DNA of 39,020 nucleotides from Deltaproteobacteria bacterium (GCA_947490345.1 CANLGL010000052.1:1-39020), one strand, 5' to 3'. Shown: positions 15,670 to 24,322, counted from the first letter of the stretch. Numbers and translations: made by a program. The notes: a model not told the origin generated them from the letters alone.

Positions 15670-15779
15670 CCCTTGGCGGTGGGCCGGGTCGAGCGGCACT
15701 GCACGCCCCGCGTCGCCCGGCGCACAGCCTTCCACCACGCCCACTTGCGCGCAGGCCGCGTTTCTGGTAGTTGGCGGGC

Positions 15780-16187
15780 ATGAAGCCGAGCTACCTTCTC
15801 GCCCCCGCCGCCTCCCTGCTGCTCGCCGCGCCGGCCGCCGCGCAAGACTGCAAGCTCTGCGGTCGAGTCGACGCGGACGTCGCCTACCTCGTCTCGTCTG
15901 AGTGGTTCGCGGAGTTCTACACGGCCGCCGGCGAGCGCTACACCGCCACGGCCTCCTTCGACGCGGCCAGGGGCCGGCGCCTCGAAGGGAACATCTGCTT
16001 CGGGGAGGGCGGGCGGTGTCTCGACCTCGCAGCGACCGCCGCCGCGTCGGGTGGCGTGGAGCTGCAAGTAGGCAGCGGCGCGGACGCAATCCACCTGCGC
16101 CTCGAGCGGGACGGCGGCCGCTTGCTCAGCGTGACCTCGCCGGTTGAGATGTTCGCCGAGTGTGTGTTCACCCCGGTTGAGGAGTGA
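15780..16187 (+). CDS. Exported protein of unknown function
   Basis: The product has 135 residues with a conventional signal peptide (MKPSYLL..., cleavage probably near AAA|QD). The mature protein starts with a C-x-x-C pair (Cys24, Cys27) and contains three further Cys and alternating beta-strand-like segments with acidic loops, suggesting a small beta-sandwich. No family is recognised. Its last 20 nt overlap the end of the convergent oxygenase gene. Confidence 0.7.
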   Translation: MKPSYLLAPAASLLLAAPAAAQDCKLCGRVDADVAYLVSSEWFAEFYTAAGERYTATASFDAARGRRLEGNICFGEGGRCLDLAATAAASGGVELQVGSGADAIHLRLERDGGRLLSVTSPVEMFAECVFTPVEE

Positions 16188-16806
16188 TCGACCGCGCGCG
16201 GACCATCACGTTGCAGGCCACGCTCACGCGGGGGCGCTCCCCGGCGTAGGGGTGCACGTGGTGGGTGAGCCACCCGGGGAAGACCACCAGGAGCCCACGC
16301 TCCGGCGTCACCACGCACGTGCGTGGGAACAGGTCGACGGGTCCGCCCGCCCCGATCGCTCCGCGCGGATCGAGGAACACGAGGCGCCCGGCGGTGGGCG
16401 CGTGGGCAGGGGAGGGGTCCCCCGGGTCGGCGTACCAGACAGCCGACCAGTGTGCGTCGGCGTGGTCGTGGGGCTCCGAGTAGCCACCGGCGCGGAGGAC
16501 CGTGCCCCAACCCTGGGCGGTGAAGGTGAGCTCTGGGAGACCGGCGCCGACCGCCTGGGCACGGTGCTCGACGAGCTCGCGGACGCCGCGGAGGATGGTG
16601 CGGACAAGCGCCTTCCAGCAGGCGTCCTGGCGCGCAGGCAGGTCCGGCGGGCCGTGCCACCCACCGACGATGCTGCGTCGCACCGTCGGGGAGGACGCGG
16701 CCTCGCGTACGAGCCGCTCGGTGATCTCCCCGGCGAGGGCCTCGTCGTCGACGTGCCCGAGGAGGATGGGGGTCGCGAAGGGGTCGAGGATCACGTGCGT
16801 CACCAC
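16168..16806 (-). CDS. 2OG-Fe(II) oxygenase, TIGR02466-like (2OG-FeII_Oxy_5)
   Basis: About 212 residues from GTG 16806. Family-type features are a start of VILDPFATPILLG, the iron-binding region EPHDHADAHWSAVWY, then GRLVFLDPR and the distal HHVHPYAGERPRVSVACN with the second His and the 2-oxoglutarate-binding Arg. Such proteins hydroxylate or otherwise oxidise unknown substrates. The frame is open to a TTG at 16908, but the extra 34 residues are low-complexity and unlike the family. Just upstream lies a pentanucleotide repeat (16917-16941). Confidence 0.8.
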   Translation of the reverse strand: MVTHVILDPFATPILLGHVDDEALAGEITERLVREAASSPTVRRSIVGGWHGPPDLPARQDACWKALVRTILRGVRELVEHRAQAVGAGLPELTFTAQGWGTVLRAGGYSEPHDHADAHWSAVWYADPGDPSPAHAPTAGRLVFLDPRGAIGAGGPVDLFPRTCVVTPERGLLVVFPGWLTHHVHPYAGERPRVSVACNVMVRARSITPQPG

Positions 16807-16916
16807 CGGGCGGGCGAAGAAGCGCTCCGGTGAGACCGGATCGCGCCCGCCCGACCTCGCTATCCCGACGCATCCCCTCGGACCTCCACGCGACGTGGTC
16901 CGCAACAATTCAGAGG

Positions 16917-16941
16917 TTAGCTTAGCTTAGCTTAGCTTAGC
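16917..16941. repeat. Pentanucleotide tandem repeat (TTAGC)5
   Basis: Five perfect copies of TTAGC lie upstream of the oxygenase gene. On the minus strand (that gene's direction) the unit is GCTAA, so overlapping TAAGCT hexamers, each a TAnnnT -10-like match, occur every 5 bp. Confidence 0.95.
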
Positions 16942-16973
16942 ACCCGAGCACCCTACACCCATGCCCCCTCCGG

Positions 16974-16989
16974 GGCTACGGGAGTAGCC
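16974..16989 (-). terminator. Short hairpin after the phosphoesterase gene
   Basis: GGCTAC-GGGA-GTAGCC is a perfect 6-bp stem with a tetraloop, about 40 nt past the stop of the minus-strand phosphoesterase gene. No U-tract is present. Confidence 0.35.
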
Positions 16990-17026
16990 GGCCGCCCTCG
17001 TGAGCCCGCGCCCACCTGCCTTTCCC

Positions 17027-17992
17027 CTACCTCTCCCTCCTCAACTCATCCCCCCGCCAGTCCCGGGTGTAGGCCACCCTGGTCTGGGACGGGGACACTT
17101 CCATCATCGCCAGATGCGCGACCAACGGGTCGAGCACGAGGTAGCCGAAGCCCAGGTGTCCCGCGAGGTAGGTGGTCTCGACCGCTGGGGGGTTCACCTT
17201 CCGGACCTCGGCACCGGCGCCCGAGATCACCTCGATTGGGGTGACCCCATCGTCGAGCACCTCCATCTGGTGTTCGTGCCCGCACAGCCAGAAATCAACG
17301 CCCCCCTTCCGCAACATCGGCTCGACCTTGGTGATCATCACGGGACCCGGACCGTGCAGCCCGGAGCTGTGGATGGGATGGTGGCCGTAGGCGATCCGCC
17401 ACGGCGAGCGCGGCTGGGAAAGCGCCTTTTGCAGCCAACTCGTCTGGGTGGGGCCCAAGCCCCCCTCCGTCCCGGGCCCGGTGTCGAGCACCAGGAACTC
17501 GGCCACACCGCGCTCGAAGCGGTACCAGGCCGCCGGCTGCTCCCACTTCTTGGACTTCTTTCCGTAGGCGAACTCGGCCTGAATGTCGCCCTGGTGGTCA
17601 TGATTCCCGAGGGCAACCATGAAGGGCCCGTCGAACCCCTCCCAGAACCGCTCGAACCGGTCCGCGAAGACCGGGTCATCCACGCTCTGCGCCCCCGAAG
17701 GGTAGAGGTTGTCCCCCAGGTAAGCGACAAAATCACAACGCCGCGCCGCGCACCACGTCTTGATCGCCTCCGCCACCATGGCCTGCCCCAAGCCGCCCTT
17801 CCCCGTGTCGCCCACAAAGACGAACGCCGTGCTGGTGGCGGGGTCCGGACCGGGTTCCGGAGCCACCACAGTGCTCGTGACTTCCGACCGTTCCGCTACC
17901 GGCGGCGGCCTTAGGACCGGCGCCCTTGCGACGACATCCATCGGAGCTATCGTTTCCACCTCGACCACACAACCGAGGAAGAACCATAACAT
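17027..17992 (-). CDS. Calcineurin-like metallophosphoesterase, putative lipoprotein
   Basis: The product has 321 residues. All metal-binding motifs of the purple acid phosphatase/metallophosphoesterase fold are present in order: GDTG, GDNLYPSG, GNHDHQ, YGHHPIHSSG and CGHEH. The length and the GDNLYP/GHHP forms are like tartrate-resistant acid phosphatases. The N-terminus MLWFFLGC has a lipobox-like Cys8 but a hydrophobic part of only seven residues with no charge. A Pro/Val-rich spacer (10-50) follows. Its ATG overlaps the der stop (TAATG), so the two are translationally coupled. Confidence 0.85.
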   Translation of the reverse strand: MLWFFLGCVVEVETIAPMDVVARAPVLRPPPVAERSEVTSTVVAPEPGPDPATSTAFVFVGDTGKGGLGQAMVAEAIKTWCAARRCDFVAYLGDNLYPSGAQSVDDPVFADRFERFWEGFDGPFMVALGNHDHQGDIQAEFAYGKKSKKWEQPAAWYRFERGVAEFLVLDTGPGTEGGLGPTQTSWLQKALSQPRSPWRIAYGHHPIHSSGLHGPGPVMITKVEPMLRKGGVDFWLCGHEHQMEVLDDGVTPIEVISGAGAEVRKVNPPAVETTYLAGHLGFGYLVLDPLVAHLAMMEVSPSQTRVAYTRDWRGDELRRER

Positions 17993-19458
17993 TACTCCTC
18001 TCCGCCCGCCTCGCCCGCCTCGCCCGCCTCGCCCGCCTCGTCTGGCGCCAGTTGGTCCGGCGTCCAGGCGTCCTCGCCCTCCTCACCGGGCTCGAGGGGT
18101 ACGATCGGCTCCCCCATGACATCGGTGCGGGCCTCGCCGAGGCGACGGCGGCGGCGGTACTCCACCTTCAGCGGGGTGCCGACAAAGCCGAACTCCTCGC
18201 GCAATCGGTTTTTCAAGAAACGGTCGTAGTGTTCGACCACTCCCTCCGGATTGTTCACAAATACACAGAACGTCGGCGGGCGCACCCGCACCTGGGTCAT
18301 GTATTGGTAACGGATAGGGTGATTGTGCATCTGTGGCGGGCTGTGTGCCGCGACCGCCGCGCGTAGGAAGTCGTTGAGCCGGGCCGTGCTGACGCGGGTG
18401 TTGAACGCCCCGAACACCTCCAACGCAAGCTCCAGGATCCTGGTGCACCCCTTCCCAGTGAGCGCGGAGATGTAGAGCACAGGCGCAAAGTTGGCGTGTG
18501 GCAACTTCCGGGAGAACTCATCTTCCAACACAGTGATGTTGCGGTCTTCGGTCTCACGAACGGCATCCCACTTGTTCACCAGGACCACCAATGCACGGCC
18601 ACGCTCGACGACGAGACCGGTCAGGCGCGCGTCCTGCTCCGTTGGCCCCTCCACCCCGTCCAAGACAACGAAGACCACGTGACAGCGTTCGATGGTGCGA
18701 AGCGCCGCGCCTACGGCAAGCTGCTCGACCGCGTCGTCCACGCGGGCACGCCGCCGGACCCCCGCGGTGTCCACCAACCGGTAGCGTTGCCCCCGCAGCT
18801 CCATGATCGAGTCGGTGGCATCGACGGTGGTGCCGGGCATGTCGTGGACGATGTGCCGCTCTTCCCCGAGCAGGCGGTTCATCAGCGTCGACTTGCCGAC
18901 GTTGGGCCGGCCGAGCACCGCGATACGAATCTCGCCCTCGACCTCGACCTCGGGGCTGGCCCCCTCCGGAAAGCGCGACACCACCGCGCTCATCAGCTCC
19001 CACAGGCCACGACCGTGCTCCGCCGATACGGGAAGCACCTCGTCAAGACCCAAGGACCAGAACTCGGCGGCGAGGTCATCGTGCATGGCGTCGTCACACT
19101 TGTTGACGGCCACGACGACGGGCTTTCCCGACTGGCGAACGATGCGGGCGGTGGCCTCGTCGGCGGGGGTGCGTCCGCTCTGCGCGTCGACGAGAAAGAT
19201 CACAACGTCGGCCTCGTTGATCGCCGTTTCGGACTGGTCGCGCATCGAAGCGAAAAGCTTGTCGTCCGGCTCCGGCTCGAAGCCGCCGGTGTCCACGAGC
19301 ATGAACTCGTGGTGGAGCCACGCTGCCGGGTGGTAGTTTCGGTCGCGGGTGACGCCAGGACGGTCATGCACCAACGCCCGCTTTTCACCGAGGAGGCGGT
19401 TGAAGAGAGTAGACTTTCCGACGTTGGGTCGGCCGACGATGGCGACGATGGGCAGCAC
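17992..19458 (-). CDS. der: Ribosome-biogenesis GTPase Der (EngA)
   Basis: 488 residues from GTG 19458. Two tandem GTPase domains each have GRPNVGKST (near residues 9 and 182) and an NKxD motif (NKCD, NKWD), followed by the C-terminal KH-like domain with ANFAPVLYISA upstream and PPTFCVFVNN. It matures the 50S subunit. I chose the GTG because LPIVAIVGRPNVGKS then sits at the family's normal N-terminus; an upstream GTG at 19566 would add 36 unlike residues. The C-terminal tail has EAG repeats encoded by a 9-bp tandem repeat. Confidence 0.93.
   Translation of the reverse strand: MLPIVAIVGRPNVGKSTLFNRLLGEKRALVHDRPGVTRDRNYHPAAWLHHEFMLVDTGGFEPEPDDKLFASMRDQSETAINEADVVIFLVDAQSGRTPADEATARIVRQSGKPVVVAVNKCDDAMHDDLAAEFWSLGLDEVLPVSAEHGRGLWELMSAVVSRFPEGASPEVEVEGEIRIAVLGRPNVGKSTLMNRLLGEERHIVHDMPGTTVDATDSIMELRGQRYRLVDTAGVRRRARVDDAVEQLAVGAALRTIERCHVVFVVLDGVEGPTEQDARLTGLVVERGRALVVLVNKWDAVRETEDRNITVLEDEFSRKLPHANFAPVLYISALTGKGCTRILELALEVFGAFNTRVSTARLNDFLRAAVAAHSPPQMHNHPIRYQYMTQVRVRPPTFCVFVNNPEGVVEHYDRFLKNRLREEFGFVGTPLKVEYRRRRRLGEARTDVMGEPIVPLEPGEEGEDAWTPDQLAPDEAGEAGEAGEAGGEE
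18004..18039 (-). repeat. 9-bp tandem repeat encoding the EAG tail of Der
   Basis: GCCCGCCTC occurs four times perfectly on the plus strand and encodes Glu-Ala-Gly units in the last residues of Der. The copy number is free to vary without frameshift. Confidence 0.9.
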
Positions 19459-19557
19459 GGGGGCGGAGCTAACACTTTGCCGGCCAGGAGGGGGAGAGGC
19501 CGCACCGGCAAACAGAGCTTGGATGAGGCGGACCGGCAGCCGGCCGCGCGTGTGTGG

Positions 19558-19563
19558 TAGGCT
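19558..19563 (+). promoter_or_regulatory. TAGGCT -10-like box with downstream Shine-Dalgarno
   Basis: TAGGCT lies 16 nt before ATG 19580, and GGAGG at about 19570-19574 sits 5 nt before it. This is the leadered counterpart of the leaderless-type spacing elsewhere. Confidence 0.45.
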
Positions 19564-19579
19564 CACGACGGAGGCGGCA

Positions 19580-20650
19580 ATGGCCTGGGTGATGTGGATC
19601 GTGGCGGCATGGGCAGGTGAGGGAGTCGTCGCCTACAACGACCGGCTGCTCCTGGTCACGATGAAGATGGTGAACCAAACCACCCAATTGCAGGCGGCAG
19701 CGGCGCCTCGCAGCCCCGAGGACATCGAGCCCTTTCGGCTGAGCCTACGCACGATCGCGCTCGGCTTTGCCGAGGAGACAAGAGCGCTCCCTCCCTTTCT
19801 GGGCGACGCCGGGTTCCGCGACGCGCTGGCCGAGCAGGCGGCGGTCATCGTCGGCCTCATCGATCACCCGGTGAGAGACTTCGCGGAGATCACGCTCCGA
19901 TCGCCTCCGCACTCCGCAGACGTCGCCGACGCAGACCGCGCCTACGCCGCGATCCTGGACGGCGCCGCCGCCAGCGACGAGCGGGTGCGGGCCGCCCAGC
20001 GTGACTTCGCCGCTCGCCACCGTTTGACCCTGACCCCAGCGACGCCGCCGCCTGCGCTTGACGAGGGGCCCCCCTTCGCCTGTCCGGAGATCATCCCGGC
20101 TGGCATGCGCCTCCCCGCCGAATGGGTGGGCGGCCGGACCGTGGCCTACGTCAACGGTTTTGTGGAGGACAGCAACGAAGTGGTGGGTGCGTTCAACGAC
20201 GTCATCGCGGCCTCGGGGGGCGCAGGGGGGCTCGAGGCCGTGCGTCGCTCCAGCCTCGCTCGCATCGAGAAGGTCTCTGAACGGTCGCGACAGCGTGGTG
20301 ACTGGCTAGGCGACAACACGCTCGCCCACGGGATCAAGGCCTTCGAGGAGGAGTGCAAGAACATCCTGGAAACGACGGTTGCCAAGCTCGCGAAGGTGGA
20401 GGGCCGCGGGCTTCGGAACCAGGCCGACATCGAGGTCTACAACCAGCACATCGAGACGCTCAACGAACGCTTTCCCCTGGCTATGGCTGGCTGGGGCTCG
20501 GCGACGACCGTGTTCTCCTCGCACTGGCACCTCGACGAATACGCAGCCTGGCAGGCTGAATATTCCGTATGGGCAGATGCCCAACGCCCGCTCGCCGTGC
20601 CACCGCCTGCGGAGCGCGCGCCCACCCCGAATGCCCAGCCAGCGCCGTAG
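19580..20650 (+). CDS. Exported protein of unknown function
   Basis: The product has 356 residues. A clear Shine-Dalgarno fixes ATG 19580. The leader is short and lacks basic residues (MAWVMWIVAAWAG). The rest is helix-rich, with Arg/Glu-rich amphipathic segments around 210-330 and a C-terminal Pro/Ala tail. It starts divergently from der, 121 nt away, and ends 4 nt before the convergent nth. No family is recognised. Confidence 0.75.
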   Translation: MAWVMWIVAAWAGEGVVAYNDRLLLVTMKMVNQTTQLQAAAAPRSPEDIEPFRLSLRTIALGFAEETRALPPFLGDAGFRDALAEQAAVIVGLIDHPVRDFAEITLRSPPHSADVADADRAYAAILDGAAASDERVRAAQRDFAARHRLTLTPATPPPALDEGPPFACPEIIPAGMRLPAEWVGGRTVAYVNGFVEDSNEVVGAFNDVIAASGGAGGLEAVRRSSLARIEKVSERSRQRGDWLGDNTLAHGIKAFEEECKNILETTVAKLAKVEGRGLRNQADIEVYNQHIETLNERFPLAMAGWGSATTVFSSHWHLDEYAAWQAEYSVWADAQRPLAVPPPAERAPTPNAQPAP

Positions 20651-20654
20651 GCCG

Positions 20655-21308
20655 CTACCGCGCCGCCCCCGTGCCCGCCGAAGGACACAACTCCCAAAGC
20701 GCGCACCCATCGCACCGCGGCGCGCGCGCCGTGCACCGGTAGCGGCCGAAGAGCACCACCCGATGACCAAAGGCCGGCCACTCCGCCTCCGGAATCGCCT
20801 TCATCAGGAGCGGCTCGACCTTCTCAGCCGTCTTCTCCTGCTGCCATCCCCAGCGAGCGGTGACCCGGAAGACGTGGGTGTCGACGGTGACGCCGCTGGC
20901 GATGCCGAAGGCGGTGCCCAGGACGACGTTGGCCGTCTTTCGGGCGACGCCGGGGAGCGTGATGAGGGCAGCCATCTCCGCCGGCACCTGCCCGCCGTGG
21001 TGGGCAACGAGCAAGCGCGCGGTCTCGATCGCGTGTCGTGTCTTCTGGCGAAAGAACCCCGTAGGCCGAAGCACCGCCTCCATCTTCGCGGGGTCGGCGG
21101 CCGCCATCGCCTCCGCGTTCGGCCAGCGACCAAACAGCTCCGGCGTGACCTTGTTCACCATCACGTCGGTCGACTGCGCGCTGAGCTGCGTCGCGATGAG
21201 CAACTCGAAGGGGTCCCGGAAGTCCAGCTCACATCGAGGTTCTGGAACCGCTATCGCGAGCGCGGCGAGCCATGGACCGACGTCGTGCGGCGGTCGCCGT
21301 GCCTTCAT
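20655..21308 (-). CDS. nth: Endonuclease III
   Basis: The product has 217 residues. It is a base-excision repair glycosylase/AP lyase for oxidised pyrimidines. The helix-hairpin-helix LPGVARKTANVVL carries the catalytic Lys124, VDTHVFRV carries Asp143, and the C-terminus has the [4Fe-4S] pattern C-x6-C-x2-C-x5-C in CTARAPRCDGCALWELC. The ATG overlaps the stop of the upstream exported-protein gene (ATGA), so a cytosolic DNA-repair enzyme is coupled to a secreted protein. Confidence 0.93.
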   Translation of the reverse strand: MKARRPPHDVGPWLAALAIAVPEPRCELDFRDPFELLIATQLSAQSTDVMVNKVTPELFGRWPNAEAMAAADPAKMEAVLRPTGFFRQKTRHAIETARLLVAHHGGQVPAEMAALITLPGVARKTANVVLGTAFGIASGVTVDTHVFRVTARWGWQQEKTAEKVEPLLMKAIPEAEWPAFGHRVVLFGRYRCTARAPRCDGCALWELCPSAGTGAAR

Positions 21309-22399
21309 CCTCGCCGGCGGCGGCGCACCACTACCGCCACCCCGAGAAGTCCGGCCGCGGCTCCAGCCGGCGTGCCGCTTTCGCACGCGCATCCGCCGCC
21401 CCCGCCACCCCCGCCGCTGGTGTCCTCGGCGCCGTCGCCGCTGTCCTCGGCGTCACCGGTGTCCTGGTAGTCGGGGTTGGGGATGAAACCGTCGCAATCG
21501 TGGTCGATGCCGTCGTGTTCGTCGGTCGTGGCACCAGGGTAGGTGGTGGCGTCGCCATCGTTGCAATCGTCGCCGGTGCCCTCGACAGCATACCCGTCCC
21601 CGTCGGCGTCGAAGTCGTCGTTGCCCGCGCAGTCCGAGTCGCGACCGTCGTACCAGAGGTCCTCGGCACCCGGGTAGGCGAACGCGTCTTCGTCGTCGCA
21701 GTCCTCGTCCACGGTCACGTCGTCCCCGTCCTGGTCGAAGTCGTCGTTGCCGAGGCAGTCGGAGTCGACCCCGTCGTACCAGACCTCGTCCGCGCCTGGG
21801 AAGATCGTCGCGTCGTCCGGCGCGCAGTCGTCATCGTCGTCCGAGCCGTCGCCGTCGCGGTCGCGCCCCCCGAGCACCAAGGACAAGTCGTAGATGGCGG
21901 CCTCGCCCAGGCCGCTCACCGCGGTCAGGCCGATGTCGCCGGAGGAACGATCGACTCCGCAATCGGTCTCCCCTGCGTACACCTCCACGCCGTCGAGTGA
22001 CACCCAGGTGTACTCATCATCCACGACGATGATCACCTCTTCCGTCGTGCCCGGATCGACACCTTCGTACACCAGCTCCTCGCCGCTACTGTCCGTCCCC
22101 ACCCAGACGGTGCCGTGCCCCGCCCACACCGCACACCACGACTCGTCGTTGCCAACCTGGTAGACAAAACCGCCCGTTCCGACACCGCCGACATGCAAGG
22201 TGACGGTGATGCGCTGGCGCAGATCATTGTGCTCGGCAAAGGTCGAAACCCCGATGCCCGGCTCGGAGTGCGCGCCCAACATCGCCCCGCCGGTCTCGAC
22301 CCAACCGCCGGCGATCGGCCGCCAGGGTGGCATTACGCCGTCTTCGAAGTCGTCGCTGAGCGGGGCTGTGGCGAACGCGAGGGTGGTGAGGAAGAGCAT
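21305..22399 (-). CDS. Exported MopE-type metal-binding repeat protein with MYXO-CTERM-like tail
   Basis: The product has 364 residues. A short uncharged leader (cleavage near AFA|TA) is followed by a lectin/laminin-G-like beta-sandwich (about 15-175) and then three tandem copies (about 178-300) of the MopE-type motif: DxDGDG, a DCDDxDA-like segment, YPGA and DGxDxDC. Such repeats bind Ca2+ or Cu. The C-terminus is Gly-rich with C-A-C, a hydrophobic helix and RRRRR. GGAGG lies 4 nt before ATG 22399. It diverges from the outer-membrane protein gene at 22507. Confidence 0.85.
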   Translation of the reverse strand: MLFLTTLAFATAPLSDDFEDGVMPPWRPIAGGWVETGGAMLGAHSEPGIGVSTFAEHNDLRQRITVTLHVGGVGTGGFVYQVGNDESWCAVWAGHGTVWVGTDSSGEELVYEGVDPGTTEEVIIVVDDEYTWVSLDGVEVYAGETDCGVDRSSGDIGLTAVSGLGEAAIYDLSLVLGGRDRDGDGSDDDDDCAPDDATIFPGADEVWYDGVDSDCLGNDDFDQDGDDVTVDEDCDDEDAFAYPGAEDLWYDGRDSDCAGNDDFDADGDGYAVEGTGDDCNDGDATTYPGATTDEHDGIDHDCDGFIPNPDYQDTGDAEDSGDGAEDTSGGGGGGGGCACESGTPAGAAAGLLGVAVVVRRRRRG

Positions 22400-22420
22400 G
22401 GGGCCTCCGAGGCGCAGGCC

Positions 22421-22426
22421 ACTCTA
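22421..22426 (-). promoter_or_regulatory. TAGAGT -10-like box (leadered)
   Basis: On the minus strand TAGAGT is 21 nt before ATG 22399, with GGAGG in between. The gap to the start fits a normal ribosome-binding leader. Confidence 0.4.
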
Positions 22427-22475
22427 CCCGACCCCAGAGCGCCGTGCCGCCGTTGACGAAGGCTGCGCCCCGGCG

Positions 22476-22481
22476 TACCCT
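22476..22481 (+). promoter_or_regulatory. TACCCT -10-like box (leadered)
   Basis: TACCCT is 25 nt before ATG 22507, with GGAG between them. It sits in the divergent intergenic region 22400-22506. Confidence 0.35.
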
Positions 22482-22506
22482 CCCCGGCCGGAGTCGCGCC
22501 CCCGTC

Positions 22507-23568
22507 ATGCTCTTCCTGTTCACCTTCGCCAGCGCCGCCACCGTCACCGACCTTCCCCCCTTTCTGCGGGGCGACGTCAGCGTAGGCTACACCTTCGACC
22601 GGCTTCAGGGCACCTTGAGCCAGCATGCCGTGTTGTCCGAGGATGACCAGGACGTCGCCGATCGGCAGATCAATGGCCACGTGATGCACTACGGCTTTGC
22701 CTTCGGCGTTGCGCCTGGGACCGCGCTCTTCGCCGACGTGCCCCACACCGTCTACCAGTCGGTCGAGGTCCAGGGCTGGAGCAAGATGGTCTACGACCCG
22801 GCCACCGAGACCGGCAGCTACGCGGGGACGATGTCAGAGGAGGAGGCGACGGTCAGCAAGGGGAGCGGCGTCCACGGCGCGTGGATCGGGGTCAAGGGGA
22901 CACCGTTTTCCGAGGCCTTCACCTCTCGTCGTAACCGGTTCACGCTCATGATCGAAGGGGCAGTGCGCACACCCGGCGACGGCGCGTGGTTTGTGGTCCG
23001 TGACCCCTCCGACTCCGACGGCCTCGGCACCCACGGTGCCGGTCCGGGCGGTGTGGGCTTGCGGGCGGCCACGACGGTGTCCACGCGCCAGGGGCGGCAC
23101 GAACCCTACATCCGCCTCGTCGTCGAGGACAACCTGCCGGTCGAGCTCGACATCCTTGATGACGACGGCAGGGTGCTGGTCAACAACGCCGAGATCGACC
23201 CCGCCAACACCGTCGACGCCGTCGTGGGCGCCGAGTTCATCACCGGCGAGAACGCCACCAGCGGAGCCCGCTCCGCCGTGGACCTGCACCTCGCCGCCCA
23301 CTGGTCCAGCTATCAGGACGTGCCCACCGGGTTGGAGCTCCCCGCTGTCCTTCTCCCCGACGCGGGGCTGGTCCAGCAGGCTGAATCCTTCGAGGTCGGC
23401 GGCGGCGTCGGGCTGGACGTGCGCTTCATGAAGTACCTGCAGTGGCAACTGTACGGCGAGGCTCGGTACCACCTTGCCCAGCGGGTCGAGAGCCCCTACC
23501 CGGTGTACACCGGTGGCGACACCATCCGCATCGTCGCGGGCACCACGCTGACCATTCGCGTTCGCTAG
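22507..23568 (+). CDS. Putative outer-membrane beta-barrel protein
   Basis: The product has 353 residues. The short leader MLFLFTFASA is probably cleaved near ASA|AT. The remainder alternates hydrophobic and polar residues as in outer-membrane barrels and ends with strand-like IRIVAGTTLTIRVR. An upstream in-frame GTG (22444) would add an Arg-rich extension before the signal; I prefer ATG 22507. It converges on yraN, sharing the tetranucleotide CTAG as stop codon for both genes. Substrate unknown. Confidence 0.7.
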   Translation: MLFLFTFASAATVTDLPPFLRGDVSVGYTFDRLQGTLSQHAVLSEDDQDVADRQINGHVMHYGFAFGVAPGTALFADVPHTVYQSVEVQGWSKMVYDPATETGSYAGTMSEEEATVSKGSGVHGAWIGVKGTPFSEAFTSRRNRFTLMIEGAVRTPGDGAWFVVRDPSDSDGLGTHGAGPGGVGLRAATTVSTRQGRHEPYIRLVVEDNLPVELDILDDDGRVLVNNAEIDPANTVDAVVGAEFITGENATSGARSAVDLHLAAHWSSYQDVPTGLELPAVLLPDAGLVQQAESFEVGGGVGLDVRFMKYLQWQLYGEARYHLAQRVESPYPVYTGGDTIRIVAGTTLTIRVR

Positions 23569-23897
23569 CCGTCGAAGGCGTCGTCGATCCACTCGATGGT
23601 GCCGTCGTGACCGACGAGCACCACGAAAAAACAAACCTCCTCGTCGGGCTCGCCGCGCTCTTCCAGCCATAGCCGGGCGGCGCGACGGAGCCGGGTGCGC
23701 TTGTGTGGCCCCACGGCCTCTTCTGAGCGCGGGTCGTCGAGGTCGCGGAGCTTCACCTCAACGAAGCGCAGGCATCCCTGGCGCTGCACGACTGCGTCGA
23801 GCTCGCCGCCGGCACCACGCCAGTTGCGGGCGAGGGTGGTCCAACCCTGGGACTCCAACGCCTGCACCACTTGGGATTCTGCGTCGGCCCCGCGCAA
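23565..23897 (-). CDS. yraN: UPF0102 family protein YraN
   Basis: The product has 110 residues and starts with TTG, 25 nt after the rplS stop. It has the restriction-endonuclease-like core of UPF0102: an RNWR segment, GGELDAVV and FVEVKLR with the Asp and Glu-x-Lys residues. The molecular role is not established. In many genomes rnhB separates rplS and yraN; here rnhB is missing. Confidence 0.85.
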   Translation of the reverse strand: MRGADAESQVVQALESQGWTTLARNWRGAGGELDAVVQRQGCLRFVEVKLRDLDDPRSEEAVGPHKRTRLRRAARLWLEERGEPDEEVCFFVVLVGHDGTIEWIDDAFDG

Positions 23898-23922
23898 AAG
23901 CCGGGCGCGTCGCTCGTCCGAA

Positions 23923-24276
23923 TCAGCCCTTGCCGTAGCCTACTTCCTTGAGGCGGGCGCTCTTGCCGGAGCGCTGACGCAGGTAGTAGAGCTTGGCGCG
24001 CCGAACCGAGTGGCGCGTCTTGACTTCGATCTTGTCGATCGTCGGGGCGAAGACCGGAAACACGCGCTCGACGCCGACGCCGAAGCTGGTCTTGCGAACG
24101 GTGATCGTGGTGCGCGGACCGCCGTGCTTGATGGCGATGACGGTGCCTTCGAAGATCTGGACCCGAGACTTCTCGCCGTCGGTGATCTTTACGTGGACAC
24201 GCACATCGTCACCAACGTTCGCGGTGAGGGTGCGGCCGGCGAGCAATTCCTGCTCGAGCGAGGAAACGGTCAACAT
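23923..24276 (-). CDS. rplS: 50S ribosomal protein L19
   Basis: The product has 117 residues and is full length. Recognisable segments are the [11 protein letters not shown] barrel, [11 protein letters not shown], the [11 protein letters not shown] motif and the C-terminal [16 protein letters not shown]. It lies at the 30S-50S interface. The common neighbours rpsP, rimM and trmD are not adjacent; truB lies 46 nt upstream on the same strand. Confidence 0.97.
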   Translation of the reverse strand: MLTVSSLEQELLAGRTLTANVGDDVRVHVKITDGEKSRVQIFEGTVIAIKHGGPRTTITVRKTSFGVGVERVFPVFAPTIDKIEVKTRHSVRRAKLYYLRQRSGKSARLKEVGYGKG

Positions 24277-24322
24277 GGGCTGTCTCGGAAGCAGCGCCGT
24301 CTATCGCCTGGGCGCCCGGACG

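Noticed and set aside
16807..16908. N-terminal extension of the oxygenase to TTG 16908
   Set aside because: The extra residues are Arg/Gly-rich and unlike the family's start, although TAACCT lies 5 nt before that TTG, so it is not fully excluded.
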